The notes under the pieces: model-generated | Told to the model about the DNA's origin: nothing | What the model saw: only the letters and a program-made list of their open reading frames with translations | The model's database searches: none | Translations under genes and position numbers: made by a program | Assembly (NCBI GenBank): GCA_045538875.1 | Contig: JAZQEG010000017.1 | Span: 1 to 64,000 of the forward strand | Direction: 5' to 3' | DNA from: RGIG4708 sp045538875 | GTDB lineage: Bacteria > Bacillota > Clostridia > UMGS1810 | DNA length: 64,000 nt | Shown: in pieces, positions 36,001 to 44,961 of the stretch | Numbering within the stretch: position 1 is the stretch's first letter | Layout: each line of letters opens with the position of its first letter

Positions 36001-36635
36001 TGGGTTGCCTTAAACTTTGCAAGCCTTAATAGTACATTTGTTGTTTTTTTGCAATCATTTTGCGGCTGGCTTTTAAGCCACTCACGGCTATTAGGGATAC
36101 TGCGCGAAAACTTGTACAACTCCTTTACAATACCTGCAAAAGCATCATCATTGCGCACAGAATAACTACGGACAAGGTTTGTAAACTGTGCATGCTCCAA
36201 CTTGTAATACTCTTCAAAAACCGTATCGATTGCCTCGTCAAGCAAAATTTCGAGGTCATTTTCGTTGCCTATTTTAAATGCAGGGTCAAGGTTTATCTTG
36301 TTGAAGTTGCTGCGGATAATGTCAAGGCAAAAACTATGAATGGTACAAATACTTGCATTATTAACAAGCACGAGTTGGCGCTCAAGGTTTTTGCTTTCGC
36401 CCTCATCAATTTTTGTAATAATGGCTTTCATAATGCGGTCTTTAATTTCTGCAGCTGCTGCATTTGTATATGTTACAATAAGCATCCTGTCAACATCAGT
36501 TCCGTTTTCGCTTAATATCCTATTTATTATGCGTTCTACCATAACGGCAGTTTTTCCTGAGCCTGCCGCAGCTGTAACAAGTATATCACCAACAGGGGCA
36601 TCAATTGCCAGTTTTTGATTATCAGTCCATCCCAT
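33072..36635 (-). CDS. addA: ATP-dependent helicase/nuclease subunit A
   Basis: An 1187-residue UvrD-type helicase with a C-terminal nuclease domain. With AddB it resects double-strand breaks and loads RecA, the Firmicute counterpart of RecBCD. Walker A VTAAAGSGKTAVMVERI (about residues 20-36), Walker B IYIDEYQDCN, the helicase motif GDMKQSIYKFRDANP and VRVMTIHKSKGLEFPVVF are visible. The RecB-type nuclease motif is QGIVDAFYIDNDGKIVIIDY followed by KTD. Its ATG overlaps the last 14 bases of addB. Length fits the family. Confidence 0.97.
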   Translation of the reverse strand: MGWTDNQKLAIDAPVGDILVTAAAGSGKTAVMVERIINRILSENGTDVDRMLIVTYTNAAAAEIKDRIMKAIITKIDEGESKNLERQLVLVNNASICTIHSFCLDIIRSNFNKINLDPAFKIGNENDLEILLDEAIDTVFEEYYKLEHAQFTNLVRSYSVRNDDAFAGIVKELYKFSRSIPNSREWLKSQPQNDCKKTTNVLLRLAKFKATQIVKLYKQIIVYCKADKMLIDKVNFFANEMEPFDKLCVCDNWDDAYKLMQSVDFQTCRFPKGCDEYAKEKIQAIRKVTKDMAKDIVVSYITGDYACVTKEASIVYKPVKLMCQLALEAGDAFAEAKRQKNIIDFSDFEHMCLEILEHNGGQSDVAVDIMNKYDEIYIDEYQDCNTVQEAIFNLISGKNKGKPNVFAVGDMKQSIYKFRDANPKLFKHKSDTYPLFEDGNYNEYSKILLNTNFRSSEYVINCVNSVFRQLMTEDAGELVYNNDEYLYCGSDCYTDDNQDKKHTDIVFVSSNVSDSHMPDDDSDADDCVEFSKETAEAAYIADRILTMINDPKYFVYDKKIQNYRHIEYRDIVILMRGIKSNASAFSQVFKQRGIPLFVDVLGYFDSPEIDFLINILKVIDNPLDDISLVAVMHHPVFSFTDDELMKIRNCSPKGYFYYGVKAYSKNNDSLAIKCKIFVKLISGFYDMSKYMSVNMLLEQIVCDTDYMVYLSTLENSSLAKSNVRMLYTKANDFETNNFKGIFNFVNYIEKIRTKGMDSDSAKLIDENDNVVRVMTIHKSKGLEFPVVFVARTTTKFNKRDLTSAVLTHKDFGVGVNVIDYARRISYPTAAKNAIRYSMECEDISEDLRILYVALTRAREKLVIVGHHNDYKKLLGDVASKLSGEGDVISPNTVLRCNCFMEWIVMATIRNKWVEYKDNENLIEVNDGSKFVYKSVYANDLDCVDVVSDVKPVTFDSKYIDNDILEALMFEYNYKQMPNIPANISVTELKKKAMEEQNTHFVFAPNIVAVPQFAKKDQKVTAAAKGTLMHLVMEKIDFTKSTLPQLNKQLKSLLQKGYITQKEYEAVNAQDIHNFINSYLGQKVIENYDRFYREYSFKYIMKANEIYDVDCDDDIIVQGIVDAFYIDNDGKIVIIDYKTDKITENEQKTAEKYREQLKYYSIAIQKILKIPVKEAYIYLFETGNSIKM

Positions 36636-39600
36636 TGTTTTCGCCTCCCATTATAATATGCCAGGCTTCTTCATTTTTTAGCGTAGCAATCTCGTTGTGA
36701 CATATACCGCTGTTATCAGAATTAATACGGCATATCGAAGCATACGGGCAATAGTTGCACGGCATTTTTGTCCCGTGCTTGTAAGGTGTTGGAAGTATGT
36801 TTCCCGAGCACACTTCCTTCCATAAATCTGCAATAAGCTTTTTAAGGTATTTGCTCATTGCTTTAAATTGAGTTATGGTACCTTTGTTTTTTGCATTTTT
36901 TACTGTGAGCTGGTCAAAAGCATTAATCACCTCGTCATTGTCTGCCACAATGCCTTTGAGTTTCATTGCATTTTCTATCTTTGCGGCAATTTCGTCATCC
37001 GACATATTGTTTTTTGAGCTTATTAAAACATCATCCAGCGTAAAGAAAAACGCTCCGCCATAGGTGTTTTTGCAATCGCCATCTACAAGCGCATTAAGGT
37101 ACACAAGCAGCTGAATGTCGAGGCCGTTTACCACATCGGTAAGATTAAATGTTTTTTTGCCTGTTTTGTAGTCTATAACACGCAAAAATGTGTTATCCTG
37201 AGTTGTATATGCATCTGCCCTGTCTATTTTGCCTGTTATTTTAAGCACATTTCCGTCATCAAGCAGTATATTAATGCAGCCGATATTTTCATCATCAAAT
37301 TTGATTTCGTACCCTATAGGCACGAATTTTGAATTAACTATTTGCTTTTGAAGCATTTCAAAGCAAAGGAGCAGAGCATTTTTGAGCCTCTTTACACAAT
37401 ACAGCTCCCTTTTAGAAAGCTGTGCGTACTGTGTACCCAAAGTTTCAATATAGCTGTTAAGATATGCATCCACTTTAGTTTCAAAATACTTATGGTCAGC
37501 ATTTTTAAATGTCACATTATCCGAGGCCATACCAACACAGATTTTTTCCAAAATATCGTGCACTATAATGCCAAGGTCAAGACTTTTTAGCTTTGGCTGA
37601 GGGCGCTCGGTAAGCTTTAGCATATATGTTAAAAAGTACGAGTAATGGCAAGCCTTGTATTGCTGCAGCCTTGAAATTGTAGTGTACATACTGTCGTAGT
37701 TAATATTTAAATTATCTTTGGAAAGTGGCTTTATAGGATTATTGTATTTTATAAATGACTCTATTTTGTCAAGAGAGCTCTTTTTAGTTTTTTTAAAATA
37801 ATTATATACTGCATCCCACTCTTTTATATGTGGTTGGCCCTTTGTAGCCTTTTTTACAACAGTTGCAAGATATTCGTTCACTGTTTTACCGCTTGTAATA
37901 ACATCGGCGCTTTGAATATTTTCAAAGCTGTCGTCACTAACAGATTTGCCAAATATTTTTTTGAGCCTCTCAACAGCAAATGATGGTGCAAGTGTGTGAT
38001 AGCTGCAATCGGCGCTAGTGTACGAAACATACATATGTATATCGGGCATAGAAAACACTTTGTAAATCAAAAACTGATTGTAAAACGACTGCTGTGATGA
38101 TGTTGTTGAAAGCTCAATATTAACCTTGGCAAGTGCTTTTTTGTCGCTGTCATTTATAGCATCACAATCTTTTGCCGGCACGGGAAACAAGCCCTCGTTT
38201 GCGCCAATTACAACAAGAGCCTTTACTTCGTTTGTGCGTGTGCGGGCAATGTCGCCTATTATAACCTCGTCAACAGATGTTGGTATTATGCCTATTGACT
38301 GATGCATAAGTGCCACATAAAGATATTTGCGCAGTTGTGCTACATTAATCTTTTTGTTGCCAAGTACGTTGTGCATCTCATCAAACACATTTACAAGGAT
38401 ATTCCACACCGATTCATATTCTTTTTGGCGAGCAGTATCGTTTGATTTTTTAAACTTAACTATATATTTGTTTATTATATCGCTCAAGTTTATTTCACAC
38501 AAATAATTGTACAAACATTCAACACAATGTGCTGCTTCGGTTTTTCCTTTGATTTTGTTGTGAAAACGCACAAGCGGTACAATATACTTTGTGCGTATGT
38601 CATTTATTATTTTTTTGTCATTATCAGAGCACTCATAATTTTGTATAATTGTATCCCATCTATCATTATCAAACCATGTGTTTTTAGAAACATTTGTTTT
38701 TAAAATAAAATTGTCAAGCAGAGCTATCGAAACAGAATCAATATCGTTAAAGCCGGATTTTATAAAATTAAAAATACTTTCGTATGAATAATTGTTAAGA
38801 TATACATCTATTGTGCTGAGCACAAACAAAACTATCTGATGCGAAAGCACTGGTGTTTTTTCGTCTATAAAATACGCAATGTTGTATTTGGGAAAAACAC
38901 TGCGAAATATATGATTGTACTGTTTGATATCGGAGCATATTATGCAAATATCCTTATATCGCATACCAGAGCGTACAAGCTTTAAAATATGCCTTGCTGC
39001 GTTGTCTGCCTCGTTGTATGGATTTTGAGCTTTTGCAATAATTATGTTATCTGTGTTGCCGTCATATGTTTTTGTAGGGTATGCAAACAAATTTTGCTCT
39101 GCAAAAGCAACAACCTCAGACGAATAATAAGTATTATTAAGCCATATGGTGTCGCACAGCTCATAGTGATTTTGCCTGCACATATCAACAAGGATGTTAT
39201 AGGTTGTAATTGTTGGCAAAAACAAGTTGTTTGTAAGGTCTTTTTCCATACAAAGAGTTATGTATACATCATTGCATTTGTTTATAAGCTGCTTAATTAT
39301 TTTTTGTTCCTGAGGGATAAATGACGAAAATTCGTCAAACAAAAATACACTGTCACAATAAAAATCGTTTTGGCACAGCAAATTATACAAAATATCAAGC
39401 ACATCATCGGTATCGATATATTTGTTGCATATTGCATTTTCGTATAATGTGTATATTTTGTTTAAATCGCTCAGTTTAAGCTTTAAAATTTCATTTTCAA
39501 CATTATTTACTGCAGCTACAATGTCCTCACTTGAAACATTATATTTTTTAAATTCGGATATACAATTAATACAGGTGTCTACAAAGCCGGGTTGGCCGCT

Positions 39601-39924
39601 CGATGTTTTAAAATATTCAAGGTCGGCATTTTCTATCACCTGTGCCATAACAAGACTTTTGCCTGTAGGTGTAATTATTCCGCTGCGCATATCGCCTGCC
39701 ATATCCCTTGTGCGCATTGCAAGACGGTTAAAAGAGGTAATTTCGATACTGTCATCAAGTATGTGACCAATTTTTTTAATAAGCCTTTTTTCAGCAATGT
39801 GCGCAAATTGCTCTGGCACTACAAGTACTATTTTTTTGTTTTGCTCTGCAAGTTGGCTTATTGTATCAAGTATATAGGTAGACTTTCCGCTGTGGGAACG
39901 TCCGCATATTAAATGTAATGACAT
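36622..39924 (-). CDS. addB: ATP-dependent nuclease subunit B
   Basis: An 1100-residue AddB. The N-terminus has the nucleotide-binding loop CGRSHSGKSTYIL (about residues 6-18), and the inactivated helicase domain recognises Chi in studied species. The nuclease motif is ITGKIDRADAY ... LRVIDYKTGKKTF near residues 920-950. A 4Fe-4S cluster is indicated by Cys around residue 800 (KACHYSYFLTYML) and the triad CNYCPYASIC near the C-terminus. ATG 39924 is chosen with GGAGGTG 5 bases upstream; the ATG at 39972 lies in the leader. addB precedes addA, the usual order. The partner SbcCD is not in the window. Confidence 0.96.
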   Translation of the reverse strand: MSLHLICGRSHSGKSTYILDTISQLAEQNKKIVLVVPEQFAHIAEKRLIKKIGHILDDSIEITSFNRLAMRTRDMAGDMRSGIITPTGKSLVMAQVIENADLEYFKTSSGQPGFVDTCINCISEFKKYNVSSEDIVAAVNNVENEILKLKLSDLNKIYTLYENAICNKYIDTDDVLDILYNLLCQNDFYCDSVFLFDEFSSFIPQEQKIIKQLINKCNDVYITLCMEKDLTNNLFLPTITTYNILVDMCRQNHYELCDTIWLNNTYYSSEVVAFAEQNLFAYPTKTYDGNTDNIIIAKAQNPYNEADNAARHILKLVRSGMRYKDICIICSDIKQYNHIFRSVFPKYNIAYFIDEKTPVLSHQIVLFVLSTIDVYLNNYSYESIFNFIKSGFNDIDSVSIALLDNFILKTNVSKNTWFDNDRWDTIIQNYECSDNDKKIINDIRTKYIVPLVRFHNKIKGKTEAAHCVECLYNYLCEINLSDIINKYIVKFKKSNDTARQKEYESVWNILVNVFDEMHNVLGNKKINVAQLRKYLYVALMHQSIGIIPTSVDEVIIGDIARTRTNEVKALVVIGANEGLFPVPAKDCDAINDSDKKALAKVNIELSTTSSQQSFYNQFLIYKVFSMPDIHMYVSYTSADCSYHTLAPSFAVERLKKIFGKSVSDDSFENIQSADVITSGKTVNEYLATVVKKATKGQPHIKEWDAVYNYFKKTKKSSLDKIESFIKYNNPIKPLSKDNLNINYDSMYTTISRLQQYKACHYSYFLTYMLKLTERPQPKLKSLDLGIIVHDILEKICVGMASDNVTFKNADHKYFETKVDAYLNSYIETLGTQYAQLSKRELYCVKRLKNALLLCFEMLQKQIVNSKFVPIGYEIKFDDENIGCINILLDDGNVLKITGKIDRADAYTTQDNTFLRVIDYKTGKKTFNLTDVVNGLDIQLLVYLNALVDGDCKNTYGGAFFFTLDDVLISSKNNMSDDEIAAKIENAMKLKGIVADNDEVINAFDQLTVKNAKNKGTITQFKAMSKYLKKLIADLWKEVCSGNILPTPYKHGTKMPCNYCPYASICRINSDNSGICHNEIATLKNEEAWHIIMGGENNGMD

Positions 39925-39943
39925 ACAAACACCTCCGTAAATC

Positions 39944-39972
39944 ATTTTAACACAAAACTGTATTATTATCAA
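39944..39972 (-). promoter_or_regulatory. SigA-type promoter of addBA
   Basis: TTGATA (39967-39972) and TAAAAT (39944-39949) on the minus strand, 17 bases apart, 20 bases before the addB start. Confidence 0.65.
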
Positions 39973-40011
39973 GCATTATACTACAGCTAAGTGTACATAA
40001 ATCAGTACTGT

Positions 40012-40045
40012 AAAAAAACAACCTGCAGAATTTAATCTGCAGGTT
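40012..40045 (-). terminator. Terminator after dnaJ
   Basis: A perfect 10-bp stem AACCTGCAGA (40020-40029) with complement at 40036-40045 is followed by a run of seven T residues on the minus strand. Confidence 0.92.
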
Positions 40046-40051
40046 GAATTA

Positions 40052-41218
40052 TTAATCAAATATATCTTTTAATTTTTCAAAAAATGATTTGTTTTGTTTG
40101 TAGTTAGACTCCTTAGAAGCTAAAGCAAACTTTTCAAGTATTTCTTTTTGTTCTTTGTTAAGATTTTTTGGCACCTCAACCTGAACTGTAAGGAGCAAAT
40201 CACCTCGGGAACTGCCGTGAACCACAGGTATACCCTTGTCACGGATGCGCAGCACCGTGCCAGGCTGCGTACCCTCGGGGATTTTGTATTGCATTTTACC
40301 CAAAGTGTATTTTTTAATAGGGTCAAGCACAGGTATTTGTATTTCAGCTCCGAGAGATGCCTGAACAAATGTAACAGGCACTGTCATATGCACATCATAT
40401 CCGTCACGGGTAAATATTGCGTGCCTTATTATAGAAACAGTTACAAGCAAATCACCACTTGGGCCTCCATTGGTGCCCTGATTACCTGCGCCACGGAGTA
40501 TTACTGTCTGCCCGTGATTAATACCTGCAGGAATTTCTACATCAAGGGTTTTTGCTTTTTTAACCATGCCCTTGCCTCTACATTTAGCGCATGGATTTGT
40601 AATTACAGAGCCTCTGCCACCGCACTTGTTACAGGTAGTAACACTTGCAAACTGACCAAGGGGTGTACGCTGAACAGTTTTCATTTCACCGCTGCCATTA
40701 CACTGCGGACATGTTTGCTTGTCAGATGCATTTTTTGCACCAACACCGTTACAATCATCACATTTTTCAATAACATATGTTTTGATTTGTTTTTTTACAC
40801 CAAAAGCAGCTTCTTCAAAAGTAAGAGTAACTCTTTCTTCTATATCACTGCCTCGTCGTGGTGCATTGCGATTACTCCTGCGTGAGCCGCCTCCAAAGCC
40901 ACCGCCAAAAAACGAACCAAATATATCACCAAGGTCAACATCAAAGCCGCCAAATCCACCGCCTCCAAAGCCGCCTGCACCAAAGTTTGGGTCGGTGCCT
41001 GCAAAGCCGTACTGGTCGTAACGGGACTTTTTTTCGGGGTCGCTCAAAATACTATATGCCTCGTTAACCTCTTTAAATTTTTCTTCTGCTTCTTTATTGT
41101 CAGGATTAGTATCTGGATGATACTTCATTGCCATTTTGCGATACGCTTTTTTAATGTCGTTGTCGCTTGCACCTTTGTTTACGCCAAGGACTTCATAATA
41201 ATCTCTTTTTTCTGCCAC
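40052..41218 (-). CDS. dnaJ: Chaperone DnaJ
   Basis: A 388-residue type I Hsp40 that delivers clients to DnaK and stimulates its ATPase. The J domain opens DYYEVLGVNKGASDNDIKKA and holds the His-Pro-Asp triad in KYHPDTNPDN. A Gly/Phe-rich linker follows (about 75-115). The zinc-finger region has four CxxCxGxG-type repeats (CDDCNGVG, CPQCNGSG, CNKCGGRG, CAKCRGKG), then the two beta-rich client-binding domains. GTG 41227 and GTG 41218 are both in frame; AGAGG is best spaced for 41218. It is last in the hrcA-grpE-dnaK-dnaJ heat-shock unit. Confidence 0.97.
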   Translation of the reverse strand: MAEKRDYYEVLGVNKGASDNDIKKAYRKMAMKYHPDTNPDNKEAEEKFKEVNEAYSILSDPEKKSRYDQYGFAGTDPNFGAGGFGGGGFGGFDVDLGDIFGSFFGGGFGGGSRRSNRNAPRRGSDIEERVTLTFEEAAFGVKKQIKTYVIEKCDDCNGVGAKNASDKQTCPQCNGSGEMKTVQRTPLGQFASVTTCNKCGGRGSVITNPCAKCRGKGMVKKAKTLDVEIPAGINHGQTVILRGAGNQGTNGGPSGDLLVTVSIIRHAIFTRDGYDVHMTVPVTFVQASLGAEIQIPVLDPIKKYTLGKMQYKIPEGTQPGTVLRIRDKGIPVVHGSSRGDLLLTVQVEVPKNLNKEQKEILEKFALASKESNYKQNKSFFEKLKDIFD

Positions 41219-41269
41219 TGATTTCACCTCTCTAAGCAGTGCATTGTAAATGCTGTGACTATATCAGCA

Positions 41270-41385
41270 AAATGCGTGGCAGTTTGACTGCCACACATTT
41301 TTTAATTTAGATTTTGCATATAGTTAGTTCGCGTGTGAGATGTAACAACTAATTTACATGCGAAACACCTGTGGGCGTTGCCCAC
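41270..41385 (-). other. dnaK-dnaJ spacer with two hairpins
   Basis: The 167-base gap between dnaK and dnaJ holds two stems. One, GTGGGC-GTT-GCCCAC (41371-41385), touches the dnaK stop codon. The other, around GTGGCAG / CTGCCAC (about 41274-41298), is flanked by a T run on the plus side and only four T residues on the minus side. They may limit readthrough or protect the dnaK mRNA 3' end; neither is a clean minus-strand terminator. Confidence 0.5.
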
Positions 41386-43218
41386 TTATTTGTTGTCGTC
41401 GTCAACTACTGTGTAGTCACCATCAAATGAAGAATTATCTCCGCCGTTTTGATTAAAGCCCTCGGCACCCTGAGCACCCTGTGGGTTTGCCTGCTGATAC
41501 ATTTTGGTTGACAAATCGTAAAATTTTTGTTGCAATGCATCACTTGCTGCTTTTATTGCTGCAGAATCTGTACCCTCAAGTGCTTTTTTAACATCTGCAA
41601 TTTTTGCATCAATTTCGCTCTTGTCTGCAGGGTCAATTTTGTCGCCCATATCTGTCATTGCTTTTTCGCACTGATACACAAGCGATTCTGCATTATTGCG
41701 AGTTTCTACCTCTTCTTTTTTAGCTTTATCCTCAGCAGCAAACTGCTCTGCTTCCTTAACTGCTCTTTCGATATCCTCGTCAGAAAGGTTGGAGCTTGCT
41801 GTAATTGTAATATCCTGAGCATTGCCTGTTGCCATATCTTTTGCAGATACATGTACTATACCATTTGCATCAATGTCAAAGCTTACTTCAATCTGAGGTA
41901 CACCACGAGGTGCTGGAGCAATACCTGTAAGGTTAAAGCGACCAAGGCTCTTGTTGTACTGAGCCATTTCGCGTTCACCCTGCAGTACATTAATTTCTAC
42001 GCTGGTTTGATTGTCGGCAGCAGTAGAAAAAATCTGACTCTTTTTGGTAGGAATTGTTGTGTTGCGCTCAATAATTTTTGTGCAAACACCGCCCATAGTT
42101 TCAATACCAAGTGAAAGCGGAGTAACATCAAGCAACAAAAGGTCTTTTACATCGCCAGCGAGTACTCCGGCCTGAATAGCAGCACCAATTGCAACACATT
42201 CGTCAGGGTTAATGCCCTTGTGTGGTTCCTGACCAATAAGCTGCTTAACAGCTTCCTGAACTGCAGGAATACGTGATGAGCCACCAACAAGTAAAACCTT
42301 GTGAATTTCGCTTGGGTTAAGGCCTGCATCCGAAAGTGCTCTTTTTGTAGGTTCCATTGTTTTTTGTACAAGGTCTGCAGTGAGTTCGTCAAACTTACTT
42401 CTTGTAAGTGTGATATCCATATGTTTAGGACCTGTAGCATCTGCTGTAATATAAGGAAGATTGATGTTTGAAGTTGTAACACCCGAAAGCTCAATTTTTG
42501 CTTTTTCGGCAGCTTCTTTGAGGCGCTGAAGCGCAACCTTATCATTTGCAAGGTCTACACCCTCGCTCTTTTTAAACTCAGCCACGAGGTAATCAATTAT
42601 CTTTTGGTCAAAATCGTCACCACCAAGCTTGTTGTTACCCGATGTAGCCAAAACCTCAAAAACGCCGTCACCAATTTCGAGTATGGATACGTCAAATGTA
42701 CCTCCGCCAAGGTCATAAACCATAATTTTTTGTTCGTTGTCTTTGTCCATACCATATGCAAGTGCAGCTGCTGTAGGCTCGTTGATAATACGAAGCACCT
42801 CAAGGCCTGCTACCTTACCTGCATCTTTGGTTGCCTGACGCTGTGAGTCACTAAAATATGCAGGAACTGTAATAACAGCTTGAGTTACCTTTTCGCCAAG
42901 GTAGTTTTCGGCATCTGTTTTGAGCTTTTGAAGAATCATTGCCGAAATTTCCTGTGGAGTGTAATTTTTAGCATCTATTGAAACCTTGCGGTCAGTACCC
43001 ATATCTCTTTTTATTGAGATAATTGTACGGTCAGGGTTAGTAATTGCCTGTCTTTTTGCCACCTGACCAACAAGCCTTTCGCCTTCTTTTGTAAATGCAA
43101 CAACCGATGGAGTTGTTCGTGCACCCTCTGCGTTAGCTATAACAACAGGCTCGCCGCCTTCCATAACTGCCACACATGAGTTTGTAGTACCCAAGTCAAT
43201 ACCAATAATTTTTGCCAT
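41386..43218 (-). CDS. dnaK: Chaperone DnaK (Hsp70)
   Basis: A 610-residue Hsp70. The nucleotide-binding domain begins KIIGIDLGTTNSCVAVMEGG, with IINEPTAAALAYG and VYDLGGGTFDVSILE, and LLVGGSSRIPAVQ. The linker DLLLLDVTPLSLGIETMGG precedes the substrate-binding domain and helical lid. The tail is Gly/Asn/Asp-rich, ending in DGDYTVVDDDNK, close to the usual acidic C-terminus. The first-third insertion of Gram-negative DnaK is absent, as in Firmicutes. AGGAGGA precedes the ATG. It lies between grpE and dnaJ. Confidence 0.98.
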   Translation of the reverse strand: MAKIIGIDLGTTNSCVAVMEGGEPVVIANAEGARTTPSVVAFTKEGERLVGQVAKRQAITNPDRTIISIKRDMGTDRKVSIDAKNYTPQEISAMILQKLKTDAENYLGEKVTQAVITVPAYFSDSQRQATKDAGKVAGLEVLRIINEPTAAALAYGMDKDNEQKIMVYDLGGGTFDVSILEIGDGVFEVLATSGNNKLGGDDFDQKIIDYLVAEFKKSEGVDLANDKVALQRLKEAAEKAKIELSGVTTSNINLPYITADATGPKHMDITLTRSKFDELTADLVQKTMEPTKRALSDAGLNPSEIHKVLLVGGSSRIPAVQEAVKQLIGQEPHKGINPDECVAIGAAIQAGVLAGDVKDLLLLDVTPLSLGIETMGGVCTKIIERNTTIPTKKSQIFSTAADNQTSVEINVLQGEREMAQYNKSLGRFNLTGIAPAPRGVPQIEVSFDIDANGIVHVSAKDMATGNAQDITITASSNLSDEDIERAVKEAEQFAAEDKAKKEEVETRNNAESLVYQCEKAMTDMGDKIDPADKSEIDAKIADVKKALEGTDSAAIKAASDALQQKFYDLSTKMYQQANPQGAQGAEGFNQNGGDNSSFDGDYTVVDDDNK

Positions 43219-43259
43219 AATTTATTCCTCCTAAATTTTAAACATAATATAATAAGTCG

Positions 43260-43796
43260 TTAATTAGCAACTTTTACCATACTGTATCTTATTACTTTAT
43301 CTTTGTAAATATATCCCTTTGCAAATTCCTCTGCAACAGTATTTTCGCCAAAATTTTCATCATCAATGTGCATTACCGCATTGTGAAGCTCAGGGTTAAA
43401 TGGTTTGCCTGTGGCTTTAATTTCTTCAACACCAAGCTTTTTAAATATGTCCATTGTCTGACGCAGCACCATCTCAAAGCCTTTGTAGTGCTCATTTTCC
43501 TTGTCTTCAAATGAGTTCATTGCACGCTCTAAATTATCTACAATCGGCAGCACCTCTTTAATAATATCGCACACCGAATTTGTGTATAGTGCTTCTTTTT
43601 CCTTAACAGATCTTTTTTTAAAATTGTCATATTCGGCAACAAGCCTCATATACTTGTCATTTGACTGTTCAATTTCGTCATTTTTGTTTTGAATACATTG
43701 TTGTAATTCCTCAATTACTTTTGTATTATCTGCTGTTTGTGCTTCCTGAACAGGAGTTTCCTGATTTTCAGGTGCAGTGCTTTGTTTTTTTGCCAT
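43260..43796 (-). CDS. grpE: Nucleotide exchange factor GrpE
   Basis: A 178-residue GrpE that releases ADP from DnaK. A Gln/Glu-rich N-terminal extension is followed by the long coiled-coil helix with the conserved YMRLVAEYDNFKKRSVKE (about residues 48-65). The C-terminal beta domain has NPELHNAVMHIDDENFGENTVAEE and ends KGYIYKDKVIRYSMVKVAN, the classical finish. It lies between hrcA and dnaK. Confidence 0.97.
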   Translation of the reverse strand: MAKKQSTAPENQETPVQEAQTADNTKVIEELQQCIQNKNDEIEQSNDKYMRLVAEYDNFKKRSVKEKEALYTNSVCDIIKEVLPIVDNLERAMNSFEDKENEHYKGFEMVLRQTMDIFKKLGVEEIKATGKPFNPELHNAVMHIDDENFGENTVAEEFAKGYIYKDKVIRYSMVKVAN

Positions 43797-43818
43797 TTTT
43801 CACACTCCATAAAATTGA

Positions 43819-44859
43819 TTACATATTTTCATCATTTGCTATCATCCCTGACAACAGCGAAATGAGATAATTTAATGTAGAAACTGCTTTTGCATAATCC
43901 ATACGGGTAGGCCCTATTATTGCAAGCTTGCCCTTAAAGCCGTCGCCCATATTATAGTTTGATACAACCATACTTAAATTGTGGTCTTTGAGTATTGGGT
44001 TTTCGTCACCAATAATTACCGACGAAGTATCGTTGTTTGTTTCATTTATAAGTTTAACAAGGCTGCCGCTGTTATCCTCTTTTACAAAAGTTAAAAAGTC
44101 CTTTGCCCTGTTTATATCGTTAAATTCGGGATGATTAAATATGTTTGTTGTGCCCGAAAGCTCAACATCTACCTCACTGAGCAAATTAACAACCGAATAC
44201 AAATACTCAAACACAGGCTCGAGCAAATATGACTCTGTTGGAATGAGCTGTTTTTCCTCATCGAGCAGCTCTTTTGTAATCATTTCAATACTGATACCTG
44301 CAAAACGGGTGTTGAGCCAGTTAGAAAGCTTTTCGAGAATCTCATTATCATATGGTTTGCCAACATTTATCTGAGTGTTTTTTACAACACCGTTGTTTGT
44401 AACAACAATCATTACAAAAGATTTGTAATCTATTGGTATAAGCTTTATACTGCCAATAAGATATGCCGAGGCTGCGGGCATTGTAAAAAGTGTAGTATAG
44501 TTTGTAAGGCCCGAAAGTGTTTTGGAAATGTTGGAAATCAACTTGTTAAACTCCATATACTGGTGCTCCATAACAAGCTTGATTTGATTAATTTCGTTAA
44601 GAGAGAGGCTATACTCACGCATAAGCTCATTTACATATACTCTGTAACCAAGTCCAGAAGGAACTCTGCCTGCAGATGTGTGTGGCTTTTCAAGGTAACC
44701 GAGCTTTTCAAGAGCGGCCATTTCGTTGCGGACAGTTGCTGAGCTTATACCAAGATTGTGACTGCTTTGTATATGTGACGAGCCAACAGGCTCTGCTGTA
44801 ACAATGTAATCATCAATGATAGCTTGAAGAATTTTCTTTTTTCTGTCACTTAATTCCAT
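43819..44859 (-). CDS. hrcA: Heat-inducible transcription repressor HrcA
   Basis: A 346-residue repressor that binds the CIRCE element and is helped into its active form by GroEL. The N-terminal winged helix has LSDRKKKILQAIIDDYIVT and the DNA-contact SSATVRNEMAALEKLGYLEKP. The remaining GAF-like and dimerisation regions are of usual length. ATG 44859 is chosen with GGGGTGAG upstream; the codon at 44898 lies inside the CIRCE element. Repressor and operator are thus adjacent, giving autoregulation. Confidence 0.96.
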   Translation of the reverse strand: MELSDRKKKILQAIIDDYIVTAEPVGSSHIQSSHNLGISSATVRNEMAALEKLGYLEKPHTSAGRVPSGLGYRVYVNELMREYSLSLNEINQIKLVMEHQYMEFNKLISNISKTLSGLTNYTTLFTMPAASAYLIGSIKLIPIDYKSFVMIVVTNNGVVKNTQINVGKPYDNEILEKLSNWLNTRFAGISIEMITKELLDEEKQLIPTESYLLEPVFEYLYSVVNLLSEVDVELSGTTNIFNHPEFNDINRAKDFLTFVKEDNSGSLVKLINETNNDTSSVIIGDENPILKDHNLSMVVSNYNMGDGFKGKLAIIGPTRMDYAKAVSTLNYLISLLSGMIANDENM

Positions 44860-44881
44860 TGCACTCACCCCTATTATGTAT

Positions 44882-44908
44882 TTAGCACTCGTGCCCAAAG
44901 ACTGCTAA
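44882..44908 (-). promoter_or_regulatory. CIRCE operator of the hrcA-grpE-dnaK-dnaJ operon
   Basis: The plus strand reads TTAGCACTC, nine bases, then GACTGCTAA. Against the CIRCE consensus (TTAGCACTC-N9-GAGTGCTAA) 17 of 18 positions match; the mismatch is in the right arm. It lies just after the start of transcription and 23 bases before hrcA. Confidence 0.93.
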
Positions 44909-44916
44909 CAATATAT

Positions 44917-44945
44917 AAGATAACACTTTAAATGCCAAATGTCAA
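44917..44945 (-). promoter_or_regulatory. SigA promoter of the heat-shock operon
   Basis: TTGACA (44940-44945) and TATCTT (44917-44922) on the minus strand with a 17-base spacer. The start would fall at the edge of CIRCE, the standard repression arrangement. Confidence 0.75.
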
Positions 44946-44961
44946 TAGTTACATTTAAAAT

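Noticed and set aside
40148..40885. 245-codon plus-strand ORF opposite dnaJ
   Set aside because: Antisense shadow of the zinc-finger region of dnaJ; composition unlike a real protein.
41386..43218. CIRCE element before dnaK or dnaJ
   Set aside because: Only one CIRCE-like sequence is visible, before hrcA; the gaps within the operon hold simple hairpins instead.
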